Below, in pieces: positions 23,448 through 31,818 of a stretch of 64,000 nucleotides of DNA. Numbering within the stretch: position 1 is the stretch's first letter; each line of letters begins with the position of its first letter. Both the position numbers and the translations under genes were made by a program. The stretch comes from Armatimonadota bacterium (GTDB lineage Bacteria; Armatimonadota; Fimbriimonadia; Fimbriimonadales; Fimbriimonadaceae): contig JAFDWQ010000010.1 in NCBI GenBank assembly GCA_018268395.1, positions 186,001 to 250,000 of the forward strand, written 5' to 3'. A model generated the notes under the pieces. It saw nothing but the letters and a program-made list of their open reading frames with translations. It ran no database searches and was not told where the DNA came from.

Positions 23448-24860
23448 ATGAAACGGCTCTGGATGCTTCTTACCCTGTGCGCGCTGCCGCACCTGACGTC
23501 GGCTCAGTACAGTCTGGCTTGGATCCGACAGTTCGACGGGCCGGACAAGCTCGTCGACCGTCCTGCCGAAGCCATAGTCGACGCGTACGGCAACGTGTAC
23601 GTGGGCGGGACCGTCGACGAAGCGTCGCCATCGGGCTCGAACGACTTCGCCGTGCTCAAATACTCCCCTTCCGGGCGCTTGCTGTGGTCGACGTTGTACG
23701 ACGGGCCCTCCCACGGCCAAGACGACTGCTTCGACCTGGCCTTGTCACCCGACGGATCGCTCTACGCCGTCGGACGGACGGCGACCCTCACGTCGTCGAC
23801 GGACTACGTGACGTTGAAGCTCGACGCGGCGACGGGTGCGATCGTCTGGACCCGACTTTTCGACGGCCCGGCCGGCTCGATCGATCAAGCCATGGCCGTG
23901 GCGACGGACGCCCAGGGCAACGTGTTCGTCACCGGCGAGGTCTGGGCCGACCACGTCCCTTTCAGCAACGGCGACTATTGCACGCTCAAGTATCTGCCTG
24001 ACGGAACGCTGGCCTGGAGCCGGACGTACAACGGGCCGGCCAACTTCATCGCGATCAGCGACCAACCCCGCGCGATCGTGGTCGACTCCCACGGTGACGT
24101 CGTCGTGACCGGAGACTCGCCTTTTAGCGACAACGCTGACGACATGTTGACCGTGAAATACAGGTCGTCCGACGGTGCCGAGCTGTGGACCGCACGGTAC
24201 AGCGCCCTTCCTTCCAGCGAGAACGCGGTTTCGCTCGCGATCGGTCCGGACGACGACGTTCTCGTGGGCGGCAACACTCAGACGAACGGGCTCAGGGTCA
24301 CCCTGATGCGTCTGAAGTCCACGACGGGTGCGACCCTTTGGCAGGTCGACGACGCTTTTCCCCATGGCGGGCGGCTTGCGAACCGTTCGAGCATGGCCGT
24401 TTCACCGACGGGCGATCTGGCGATATCGGTCACATACGACCCGGACCTGGACAACAGCAACTTGAACTACAACATCCAGACGTCCAAGTACCGCTATGCG
24501 GACGGCTTCCGCGAATGGAGCGTCAGTACGGGCACGTCGGCGACCTTCGACGGACAAGCCGCGACGAGCGTGGCCTTCGACCGTGAAGGCGACGTATGGG
24601 TCGGTGGCGGCGAGCTCGTCGTTCCCAAGAACCTCGCGTCAGCATGGCGTTTCTCGGGCCTGAACGGAGAACTGCTGTGGCAAGGTGTCGCCGACGGCCC
24701 CCGCCAGCCGGACAAAGTCATCCGACTTCGGACGACCCGCCAAGGGGACGTGATCTTAGTGGGGACGACAGGCGTCGACGTGGGGACCGGAGATTCGGAC
24801 GTTCAAACGCTCAAGTTTTCGCGAAAGCTCCCTCGCCCCGTGAGTCCGTCCGGACGCTGA
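23448..24860 (+). CDS. Secreted SBBP-type beta-propeller protein
   Basis: A 470-residue exported protein. The start is the ATG at 23448, giving the signal peptide MKRLWMLLTLCALPHLTSAQ. It is made of repeated blades of about 55-60 residues with the pattern D-x-x-G-N-V-Y-V-G-G followed by K-Y-x-x-x-G-x-x-L-W. Examples are DAYGNVYVGGT / LKYSPSGRLLWS, DAQGNVFVTGE / LKYLPDGTLAWS and VKYRSSDGAELWT. No enzyme motif is visible, so a binding or structural role outside the cell is likely. It follows the phosphoesterase gene by 62 bp. Confidence 0.85.
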   Translation: MKRLWMLLTLCALPHLTSAQYSLAWIRQFDGPDKLVDRPAEAIVDAYGNVYVGGTVDEASPSGSNDFAVLKYSPSGRLLWSTLYDGPSHGQDDCFDLALSPDGSLYAVGRTATLTSSTDYVTLKLDAATGAIVWTRLFDGPAGSIDQAMAVATDAQGNVFVTGEVWADHVPFSNGDYCTLKYLPDGTLAWSRTYNGPANFIAISDQPRAIVVDSHGDVVVTGDSPFSDNADDMLTVKYRSSDGAELWTARYSALPSSENAVSLAIGPDDDVLVGGNTQTNGLRVTLMRLKSTTGATLWQVDDAFPHGGRLANRSSMAVSPTGDLAISVTYDPDLDNSNLNYNIQTSKYRYADGFREWSVSTGTSATFDGQAATSVAFDREGDVWVGGGELVVPKNLASAWRFSGLNGELLWQGVADGPRQPDKVIRLRTTRQGDVILVGTTGVDVGTGDSDVQTLKFSRKLPRPVSPSGR

Positions 24861-24884
24861 AGGACGCGGACCTTCGGCGTCCGG

Positions 24885-24890
24885 TAGTCT
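24885..24890 (+). promoter_or_regulatory. -10 element, leaderless-type, alpha/beta hydrolase
   Basis: TAGTCT ends exactly six bases before the GTG at 24897. No Shine-Dalgarno and no TTGACA-like box at 16-18 bp are seen. Confidence 0.5.
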
Positions 24891-24896
24891 CAGACC

Positions 24897-25622
24897 GTGC
24901 TTTGGTCGATGGTCTTCCTCGTCGTGGCTCCCAAAGGAACGGTCGTCATGGTCCATGGGGCCGGCGGCGGCGGATGGGAGTACCGTCATTGGAAGCCGGT
25001 CTTTGAAAGAGCGGGCTGGAAAGTCGTGGCCCGTGACCTTGTTCCTGCAAAGGCCGGGCTCGCCAAGACCACGTTCGACGACTACGCGGCCCAGGTCGTG
25101 TCTTGGGGCAAAGGTGCGAAGAAACCGCTCGTGCTGATCGGGGCGAGCATGGGCGGGCCCCTGGCGCTCAGGGCCGCCGAGACGCTGAAGCCGTCCGCGA
25201 TCGTCCTCGTCAACTCCGTCGCGCCTTCAGGGCTCGCCGTCGAACGGAAGGCAGCGGACTTCCCCGCCGTCGTGAAGTGGGCCGGTGGCCCGCTCGAGGA
25301 GACCCGGCAGGCCATGCCGGACAGTGACGAATCCCAGATCCGGTACGCCTGGAAGCGGTGGCGCGACGAAAGCGGCCTCGTCATGCGACGATTAGCCGAA
25401 GGTGTCGACGTCCGGCCGCCCCAAGCGCCGGTCCTGGTCGTGTTGGGGGAAATGGACACGGACGTGCCCCTGGCCACGGGTCGGGCGATCGCGGAGTCGT
25501 ACCGTGCCGACGTCCAACTCTATGCCGGGACGAGCCATGTCGGCCCCCTGCTGGGCAGGCGGGCGTCGGAAGTCGCAAAGGCGGTCGAACTGTGGTCGAC
25601 CGCCCGGACGGTCCGGCGATAG
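24897..25622 (+). CDS. Alpha/beta hydrolase
   Basis: A 241-residue alpha/beta-hydrolase fold protein. The oxyanion-hole loop is VMVHGAGGGGWEYRHW. The nucleophile elbow GASMGG places the catalytic Ser at residue of about 83. The acid is probably the Asp in LGEMDTDVP, and the late His lies in YAGTSHVGPLL. Substrates of the family are esters, amides or lactones, and none can be assigned here. The start is the GTG at 24897, defined by a -10 element six bases upstream. The gene lies between the propeller gene and the GGDEF-EAL gene. Confidence 0.85.
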   Translation: MLWSMVFLVVAPKGTVVMVHGAGGGGWEYRHWKPVFERAGWKVVARDLVPAKAGLAKTTFDDYAAQVVSWGKGAKKPLVLIGASMGGPLALRAAETLKPSAIVLVNSVAPSGLAVERKAADFPAVVKWAGGPLEETRQAMPDSDESQIRYAWKRWRDESGLVMRRLAEGVDVRPPQAPVLVVLGEMDTDVPLATGRAIAESYRADVQLYAGTSHVGPLLGRRASEVAKAVELWSTARTVRR

Positions 25623-25730
25623 CACGGAGCCTCGTCGGACGGTCAGGAACCTGCGGCGGAGCCGTGTCGGACGGCTTCGCGCCGACCGACAATCTTCTTG
25701 GGGAACGCCGATTTGAGCCTGTCCAAGCCC

Positions 25731-28490
25731 ATGAGCCTGAACCGACGGGTGGTCGGCCGCCTTGTCACGCTTTTCCTCGTCTTGTGTTCGGGGTTGCTCT
25801 TGGTGCTTCAAGTCCTCGTCCTCCAGGGTTTCGCCCGGGTCGAGGCGGACGCGGCGAGGCAGAACTGGCACCGCGCACAAGACGCCTTCGAACAGATGGA
25901 GCGCGGAGTCGTCCAACGGGCCTCGGACTGGGCGGCCTGGAAGGACAGTTACGCCTTCATGGCGGAGCAGGACCGGAGCTTTGTCCGGAACCAATTGAGC
26001 GATGCGGCCCTCAAGAGGACCGGAATCGACATCGTCCAGTTCGTGGACCCTGGTGGAAAGACGGTCGCCAGTGCCGTCGCACCCGAGTGGAGGGGAAAGG
26101 GAAAGACCGACCTGGAACGGTTGAAGCGGTCGCTTGGACTCGCAGCGAAGAAGCCTAAGGGCCTTTCATGGGAACCATACGGGTTGATCGAGCAGGGCGG
26201 GCTTCCGCTTTTGGTCGTCGTCAGGGCGGTCCGTGACCCGCTCGGCGTCAAGCCACCGCGGGGCTGGGTCGTCTGGGGCAAGTTCTTGGACTCACACGAG
26301 CTTCGGGCGCTGTCCGAAGCCATCAGCCTCGATATCGGGCTCAAACCGGTCGCGAGGCTGAACTCCCGCCTTCCTGGCGAAAACTTCGTCGTGAGTTCGG
26401 TCTCGGACGACCAGTTGTACGTCAAAGGCAACATCCCCGCGGTGGGAGGAATGGGAGGGTTCCAACTCTCGGTCCGGTCGCCGCGGGTCATTTACGGTCA
26501 AGCCCAGCAGACGGTCTTGTCGCTACGGATCGGGCTCCTCGTCGTGATGGTGGCCTTCGGCTGGTACATCCTCTACGTCCTGAACGACCTCGTCCTCAAG
26601 CGGATCAGCAACCTTCAAAGCCAGATCCGTCAGATCGACACGAGCACGGGCATGGGTTCGGTGAACCTGCCGGGCGACGACGAACTGTCGAGTCTGGCCG
26701 TCACCATGGACCACATGTTGAACACGATCACGGGCAACAGTTTCGAGATCGAACAGCAGCGCGCCAGCCTTCAAGAGATCAACGACCGGCTCGAGCACTT
26801 GGTCTTCGAGCGGACAAGGCAGTTGACCCACATCAACAACGTCCTGCAACACGCTCTGGAGGGGATCGCCCTGATCACGCCGAACGGCAACATCTCAGAC
26901 GCGAACAGCGAGACCCACCGTATGTTCGGTCTGAGCAACCTGAAGGGCGTCAACGTCAGCGTCGTCCTGGAGAAGGTCTCGTTGATGTACGTCCGGCACG
27001 CCCTCGTCCGCCTGCGGTACGAAGACCGTCTCGAGCTCGAACTGACGGGCAAGCGGCCGGACGGTGAACCCGTCTTCGTCGAAGCCGTCATGATCCCAGA
27101 GCGGGACCGCGACGGCGGACTCTCGATGGTCCATGCGTTCCTGAAGGACGTCACCGAGCGCAACATCATGCAGATGGAGATCGAGCGCCAGGCGTACGTG
27201 GACGCGGTCACGGGCCTGGCCAACCGGTCGAGGTTCCAAGGGCGCCTGGAGGAGGCATTAAAGTCGGACGACGGACCCGTCGCCGTCCTTTTCGTCGATC
27301 TTGACAACTTCAAACTGATCAACGATTCATTGGGGCACGAGGTGGGTGACGAAGTGCTGTTCCAATGCGCCCACAGGCTCCAGGACGCGGTGGAACGGAG
27401 CGACCTCGTGGCCAGGATGGGCGGCGACGAGTTCAGCATCCTGCTTCATTCAGGAAGCGACCGGGCACGGGCCATCGCTGCGGCCGAAGCGGTGGTGGAA
27501 GCCATGAACGGCGTGATGGTCGCCGACGGAAAAGAGCTGTATTTGACGGGGTCGGTCGGCCTTGCGACCTCCGACGGTTCGGCGATCTCTCCCGCAGAAC
27601 TCATGAGGAACGCCGATACGGCGATGTACGAGGCGAAGTCGCGCGGAAAGTCGGGGTACGCCGTGTTCGACGAGACGATGAACGAACGGGTCGTCGAACG
27701 CCTGAAAATCGAGAGCGGACTTCGGATGGCCCTGGAACGTCAGGAACTGACCTTGGTCTATCAGCCGATCGTGGACGTGCGCGACCATTCGATCGTCGGG
27801 GCCGAGACGCTCGTCCGGTGGCACCATCCGGAGATGGGGAGCGTCCCACCGAGCAAATTCATCCCCATTGCAGAGGAGTCTGGTCAGATCCTCGAAATCG
27901 GCGCTTGGATCCTGGAGGAAGCCTGCGAGCGTGCCGTCAACTGGGTCCAGACGTACGGTGCCGACTTCACGATCAACGTGAACCTTTCGCAGAAGCAACT
28001 CATCTCTCCTGGCTTCGTGGACGTCGTCCGGGACTGCCTGGCCCGCCATGAACTGCCGCCGCGCAACTTGAACCTGGAGGTCACGGAGACGATGGCCGTG
28101 CGCGACTTCGAGGTCGCGGTCAAAGCGTTGAACGCGCTCAAGGGCCTGGGCGTCCAGTTGTCCATCGACGACTTTGGAACGGGTTACTCGTCGCTGACGC
28201 ACCTTCAAAAGCTCCCGGTCGATTGCGTGAAGATCGACCAAGAGTTCGTGCGCATGCTCGGAAAGGAACAGGCGCCGACCGCGATCATCTTGGCGATCTT
28301 GACGCTCTGCCGCGCCATGGGCTTGAAGGTCGTCGGCGAAGGCGTCGAATCGGCAGAACAATTGCTCCAACTCCAGAACCTGGGGTGCAACCTCGTGCAG
28401 GGGTTCCTGTTCGAAAAGCCGCTCAGCGTCCGGGCGTTCGAAGCGATGATGGCGAACTGGGCGACGGTCCAGCGCCAAAGGGCGGCCTGA
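25731..28490 (+). CDS. CHASE4-HAMP-PAS-GGDEF-EAL cyclic-di-GMP signalling protein
   Basis: A membrane receptor of about 919 residues for c-di-GMP turnover. It has TM1 at residues of about 10-33, then a CHASE4-like sensor (with RASDWAAWKDSYAFM), TM2 at about 260-288 (LLVVMVAFGWYILYVL), HAMP, and PAS at about 380-490. The GGDEF domain has an intact ARMGGDEFS motif near residue 564. The EAL domain has an ETL variant (GAETLVRWHHP, about 692) but keeps DDFGTGYSS and VGEGVES. The RxxD inhibition site is degenerate (ERSD). Both synthase and phosphodiesterase activity are possible. The start is taken as the ATG at 25731; a TTG at 25698 is in frame. Confidence 0.9.
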   Translation: MSLNRRVVGRLVTLFLVLCSGLLLVLQVLVLQGFARVEADAARQNWHRAQDAFEQMERGVVQRASDWAAWKDSYAFMAEQDRSFVRNQLSDAALKRTGIDIVQFVDPGGKTVASAVAPEWRGKGKTDLERLKRSLGLAAKKPKGLSWEPYGLIEQGGLPLLVVVRAVRDPLGVKPPRGWVVWGKFLDSHELRALSEAISLDIGLKPVARLNSRLPGENFVVSSVSDDQLYVKGNIPAVGGMGGFQLSVRSPRVIYGQAQQTVLSLRIGLLVVMVAFGWYILYVLNDLVLKRISNLQSQIRQIDTSTGMGSVNLPGDDELSSLAVTMDHMLNTITGNSFEIEQQRASLQEINDRLEHLVFERTRQLTHINNVLQHALEGIALITPNGNISDANSETHRMFGLSNLKGVNVSVVLEKVSLMYVRHALVRLRYEDRLELELTGKRPDGEPVFVEAVMIPERDRDGGLSMVHAFLKDVTERNIMQMEIERQAYVDAVTGLANRSRFQGRLEEALKSDDGPVAVLFVDLDNFKLINDSLGHEVGDEVLFQCAHRLQDAVERSDLVARMGGDEFSILLHSGSDRARAIAAAEAVVEAMNGVMVADGKELYLTGSVGLATSDGSAISPAELMRNADTAMYEAKSRGKSGYAVFDETMNERVVERLKIESGLRMALERQELTLVYQPIVDVRDHSIVGAETLVRWHHPEMGSVPPSKFIPIAEESGQILEIGAWILEEACERAVNWVQTYGADFTINVNLSQKQLISPGFVDVVRDCLARHELPPRNLNLEVTETMAVRDFEVAVKALNALKGLGVQLSIDDFGTGYSSLTHLQKLPVDCVKIDQEFVRMLGKEQAPTAIILAILTLCRAMGLKVVGEGVESAEQLLQLQNLGCNLVQGFLFEKPLSVRAFEAMMANWATVQRQRAA

Positions 28491-28521
28491 GCCGTTCCAG
28501 ACGTCTTTCGGCCGGGCGGGC

Positions 28522-28527
28522 GATAAT
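28522..28527 (+). promoter_or_regulatory. -10 element, leaderless-type, PAP2 gene
   Basis: GATAAT ends six bases before the ATG at 28534. No Shine-Dalgarno is visible. Confidence 0.5.
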
Positions 28528-28533
28528 CTCGGG

Positions 28534-29211
28534 ATGCCGCCGCTGTGGCAGGTCGATGCGGACGTCTTTCGAGCCGTCCATCTCGGGATGCACCGGGACT
28601 GGTTGGATCCGCTGCTCGTGACCGTCACGTTCTCGGGTTTGGGCTACCTCCAGGCCATCCCCCTTCTCAGCCGTTTGTTCGCCCACCGGGCAAAGGCCGT
28701 CATGGTCGTCGCGTTCCTGTGCACGACGGTCCTCGCGTTCGCCGTCGAACGTCACGTCTTAGCGGCGGTCGCAGCCGCAGCGCTGTTCGGCTTGTTCTCG
28801 GGACTGGACAGGGCCGTCGCCGGGAGGGCGCTCGTATCGCTCGCCGTCGCAGGCCTGCTTCGGCTGGGAATCGTCCAGTTTCTGCCCCGCGCCCGGCCGA
28901 GCAACCTGGAGTTCTCGATGCCGCTCGAGGACCTCCACGGGTCGACCAGTTTCCCCAGCGGACACGCGACCACGTCGTTCGCGGTCGCAGCCGTCGTGTG
29001 CTGGTGCTACGGAAAGGGGGCCAAGGGGACTTGGGCCGCCTGGATCCTGGTGTGGGCCGTCCTGGTCGGTCTCTCCCGTGTCTATGTCGGGGTCCATTTT
29101 CCGAGCGACGTGATCGCGGCCGCCCTCCTGGGACTCGCCTCGGGAAGCCTCGTGTTCTGGTTTTGGCCCGTCGCCGAGACAGGGCCAAAACCAGAGGCAG
29201 AGGAAAGTTAG
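28534..29211 (+). CDS. PAP2-family membrane phosphatase
   Basis: A 225-residue membrane protein with several hydrophobic helices and the three PAP2 motifs: a basic RARPSN block, PSGHATTS and SRVYVGVHFPSDV (SRx5HxxxD). Family members remove phosphate from lipid phosphates such as phosphatidate or undecaprenyl pyrophosphate on the outer face of the membrane. It follows the GGDEF-EAL gene by 43 bp but has its own -10 element. Its end overlaps the convergent YCII gene by four bases. A second PAP2 gene lies at 38345-38929. Confidence 0.9.
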   Translation: MPPLWQVDADVFRAVHLGMHRDWLDPLLVTVTFSGLGYLQAIPLLSRLFAHRAKAVMVVAFLCTTVLAFAVERHVLAAVAAAALFGLFSGLDRAVAGRALVSLAVAGLLRLGIVQFLPRARPSNLEFSMPLEDLHGSTSFPSGHATTSFAVAAVVCWCYGKGAKGTWAAWILVWAVLVGLSRVYVGVHFPSDVIAAALLGLASGSLVFWFWPVAETGPKPEAEES

Positions 29212-29792
29212 CCTCCGCCTGCCCGTCGGACCGGGAGCGAGGGCTGCGCGACCATCGAGTCGCGGAGGCCACCGTACCGCCAGACCCATCGCTTGACCGT
29301 CGGCTTGAGATAGCCCTTGACGACGGCCGGGTCGTCGGCGACGATCTTTCCGGCATGGGCGTCACTGTCCGTCTGAAGGATCAAGAGCAACCCGGTGCCG
29401 TCTTCGAAAGGGCCCTCCATGACCAGCGTCCCGTCCTGCATCAGGTACTTCATGTACTGAGCGTGTTCGACTTCTCCTCGTTTGCCGGCATCGACAGGCG
29501 CGTTAGCCGCTTTCTCGTACCAGACGGCATAGAGGCGCTTGTTCGGATCGATGCCCGAAGCGAAGCCCGAGGCGCCGCCCCGCTGGGATCCCGATTGGGA
29601 GGAACCCCCGCGCGACGAGGCCGAAGCCGACGCGCTTCCTGAGGCGGTCGCCGTTCCCCCGCCCGATTGCGAGGTCTGGCGGTTCGTCTCCTGGTGCGTC
29701 TGGTCCTGTCGGGCCAAGACCACGGCCGATGCGGCCACGGTCGCCGCCACGGACATGACGATCGAAGCCCTGATGAATCCACGGTTGTGCAT
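29208..29792 (-). CDS. Exported YCII-domain protein
   Basis: A 194-residue protein with an N-terminal signal peptide or anchor (IRASIVMSVAATVAASAVVLA), a Ser/Gly/Ala low-complexity linker (about 35-75) and a C-terminal YCII-like ferredoxin-fold domain. The domain contains RLYAVWYEKAANAPVD, AQYMKYLMQDGTLVMEGPF and IVADDPAVVKGYL. Most YCII proteins are cytoplasmic and of unknown catalytic role, so export is unusual. A GAGAGGAC five bases before the ATG at 29792 is a real Shine-Dalgarno. It lies 104 bp after glmL on the same strand; nothing notable is seen in that gap. Confidence 0.8.
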   Translation of the reverse strand: MHNRGFIRASIVMSVAATVAASAVVLARQDQTHQETNRQTSQSGGGTATASGSASASASSRGGSSQSGSQRGGASGFASGIDPNKRLYAVWYEKAANAPVDAGKRGEVEHAQYMKYLMQDGTLVMEGPFEDGTGLLLILQTDSDAHAGKIVADDPAVVKGYLKPTVKRWVWRYGGLRDSMVAQPSLPVRRAGGG

Positions 29793-29896
29793 GAAGTCCT
29801 CTCGAGGTGCGTACCCTCAGGGACTGAGACGCACGACGGCCGAATCGGGTTCTCCTACCGTCTGTCCGTCCGTGCTGCGTTTTGATCCGCGGGCTC

Positions 29897-31738
29897 TTAG
29901 GGAAGCGGCAGCGACATGGCCGTCAACCACTCTCTGAGCTTCATGATGCGGGCACCGTCGTCGGACGGAAGCGCGAGCGGACGGCCCCTGGCGTCGATGA
30001 TGACGCCGACCGTCCCGCCTTCGAGCTTGAACGGCCGTGGCTTCCCTTTCCCGGCCCCGACGTCCATGTTGCGGTGCGGGGTGATCGTGACTTCGGCGAA
30101 CTGGTCGCGTCCGAGCGGGACGACCTTGATGGTGCCCGCTTGAACGGACTCGTTGATGCCCGGACCCGTCACCGTGACCGCGACCTCGCCTGACTTGCAG
30201 TTCCCCGTCGGCGCGATGCAGTGTCCGCACTTGACGATGCAGTCGTGCTCGAAGACCTGGCGCGCCGCCTCGAAGAAGTGCTCCGAAAGGACGCCCAGGT
30301 GCGGCATCATGAAGATGGAGTCGACCGTGATCATGGTCACGCCCTCCGGTTCGTAAGCGTCCAGCATCATCAGGGCGGACTGGGCCCGGTGCGGTGCGTG
30401 GGACAGGACGCCGCCCGATCCGATGATCATGTCCAGGTTCATCATTTTGATGAGGGTCTCGCCCGTTCCGGACTGCTCGAAGATCTGTCCGACGTCGCGT
30501 TGCTGCTGAGTCCCTTTGAGCGACCTTGCGAGCGACTTGTGGTGCTCGAACGCGAGGCGGAGGGCTTCCCTCGACACGGCCTGCTCGATGAGCAGGTCTT
30601 CGTACGTCTGCGGGATCGTCGTCGGGCGGATCATCTTGTTGCGAAGCCGGTTGCGCACTTCGAACTGGTCGATCTGGATCGGGATCCAGCGCGCGATGTT
30701 GGCCGTACCCGTCTCCTTGAGGACGTTACAGATCGAGTACGACATCCCGAGGTTGGCGCTGACCGTCCGGTTGTAAGTGCCCTGGAAGACCGAGAACACG
30801 TCGGTCGTCGCCCCGCCGATGTCGACGCCAAGAATGTTGATGTCCTCTTGCAGAGCGTAGGCTTCCATCAGCTTGCCGACCGCGTTCGGCGTCGCCATGA
30901 CCTCTTCGCTCGCCCATTCTAGGAGCTTGGAGTAACCGGGCGCCTGTTGCATGACGTGTTCGAGGAAGAGCTCGTGGATCTCGTCGCGCGCCGGGTCCAG
31001 GTTTTCCCGTTCCAGCGTCGGTCGGATGTTCGCGACGACCTTGGTCGCGATGCCCTGGCCGAGGACCGTTCCGACTTCCGCGCTCGCTTCGGTGTTACCG
31101 GCGAAGATGACGGGCAGCTTCATATCGCCGAAGCGCGGTTTAGGATCGGCGCGGTGGATGACTTCGGCCATTTCGACGAGGTGCGACTTCGTGCCGCCGT
31201 CCGTGCCTCCGGACATGAGGATGATGTCGGGACGGAGCTGTCGCAGCCTCTCGACCTTTTGAAAATCCTTTCGCCCGTCGTCGACGGCGAGCGTGTCCAT
31301 GAGGATCGCGCCTGCACCGAGCGCTGCGCGCTCGGCTGATTCTGCCGACATCGCTTTCACGACCCCTGCGACCATCATCTGCAGCCCGCCGCCTGCCGAG
31401 GACGTCGACACGTACAGGTCGGAACCGTCCAGTTCTCCCCCGCGCTGTTCGAGCTCCTTGCCCTCCTTGCGAAGGCGCCAGACCTGCCCGTCCTTCAGGA
31501 GTCTGCGCCGACCGGGCTTGAAGCCCTCGGCGGGTTCGCTCTCCGTCAGCTCTTCGAGTTCGGTGATCGAGTTCGTGACGCCGACGGTGACGTCTTCGAA
31601 CGGCTTCTCGACGGTCGTCGGTGCTTCGCCACGGGCGACCAGTCGGTACTCGCCCTTATCGTTCCGCTCGATGAGGATCGCCTTCGTGGTCGTGGACCCA
31701 CAGTCGGTAGCGACGATCCGCAGGATGTTCTCGGACAT
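29897..31738 (-). CDS. glmL: GlmL/MutL-family ATPase (glutamate mutase-associated type)
   Basis: A 613-residue ASKHA-fold protein of the GlmL family, whose gene is often found next to glutamate mutase and is thought to act as a reactivating chaperone of B12 enzymes. Phosphate motifs are VATDCGSTTTKAILIER near the N-terminus and LGVDIGGATTDVFSV in the middle. Further blocks are SSAGGGLQMMVAG, LMSGGTDGG and GSGGVLSHAP. A cysteine cluster, CIVKCGHCIAPTGNC, near residue 500 could bind metal. No glutamate mutase subunit gene is in the window. A TATAAT box lies 11 bases before the ATG at 31738, back to back with the promoter of the ABC ATPase gene. Confidence 0.85.
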   Translation of the reverse strand: MSENILRIVATDCGSTTTKAILIERNDKGEYRLVARGEAPTTVEKPFEDVTVGVTNSITELEELTESEPAEGFKPGRRRLLKDGQVWRLRKEGKELEQRGGELDGSDLYVSTSSAGGGLQMMVAGVVKAMSAESAERAALGAGAILMDTLAVDDGRKDFQKVERLRQLRPDIILMSGGTDGGTKSHLVEMAEVIHRADPKPRFGDMKLPVIFAGNTEASAEVGTVLGQGIATKVVANIRPTLERENLDPARDEIHELFLEHVMQQAPGYSKLLEWASEEVMATPNAVGKLMEAYALQEDINILGVDIGGATTDVFSVFQGTYNRTVSANLGMSYSICNVLKETGTANIARWIPIQIDQFEVRNRLRNKMIRPTTIPQTYEDLLIEQAVSREALRLAFEHHKSLARSLKGTQQQRDVGQIFEQSGTGETLIKMMNLDMIIGSGGVLSHAPHRAQSALMMLDAYEPEGVTMITVDSIFMMPHLGVLSEHFFEAARQVFEHDCIVKCGHCIAPTGNCKSGEVAVTVTGPGINESVQAGTIKVVPLGRDQFAEVTITPHRNMDVGAGKGKPRPFKLEGGTVGVIIDARGRPLALPSDDGARIMKLREWLTAMSLPLP

Positions 31739-31749
31739 GGATGGCGTGG

Positions 31750-31755
31750 ATTATA
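31750..31755 (-). promoter_or_regulatory. -10 element of glmL
   Basis: A consensus TATAAT on the minus strand, 11 bases before the ATG at 31738. No Shine-Dalgarno is seen in the short leader. Confidence 0.55.
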
Positions 31756-31803
31756 GCCCTGCGGCCAGGACGGCGCACAGGCGGCCGGACGGAGGGAGTG
31801 GTA

Positions 31804-31809
31804 TATACT
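31804..31809 (+). promoter_or_regulatory. -10 element of the ABC ATPase gene
   Basis: TATACT lies nine bases before the TTG at 31819, which it helps to define as the start. It is divergent from the glmL promoter, about 50 bp away. Confidence 0.5.
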
Positions 31810-31818
31810 CGCCCCGGT

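Noticed and set aside
23448-24860. A quinoprotein dehydrogenase instead of an SBBP-type propeller
   Set aside because: The G-x-x-x-W-type blades resemble quinoprotein repeats, but the D-x-x-G-N-V-Y-V-G-G pattern is typical of SBBP repeats and no PQQ-binding residues are clear.
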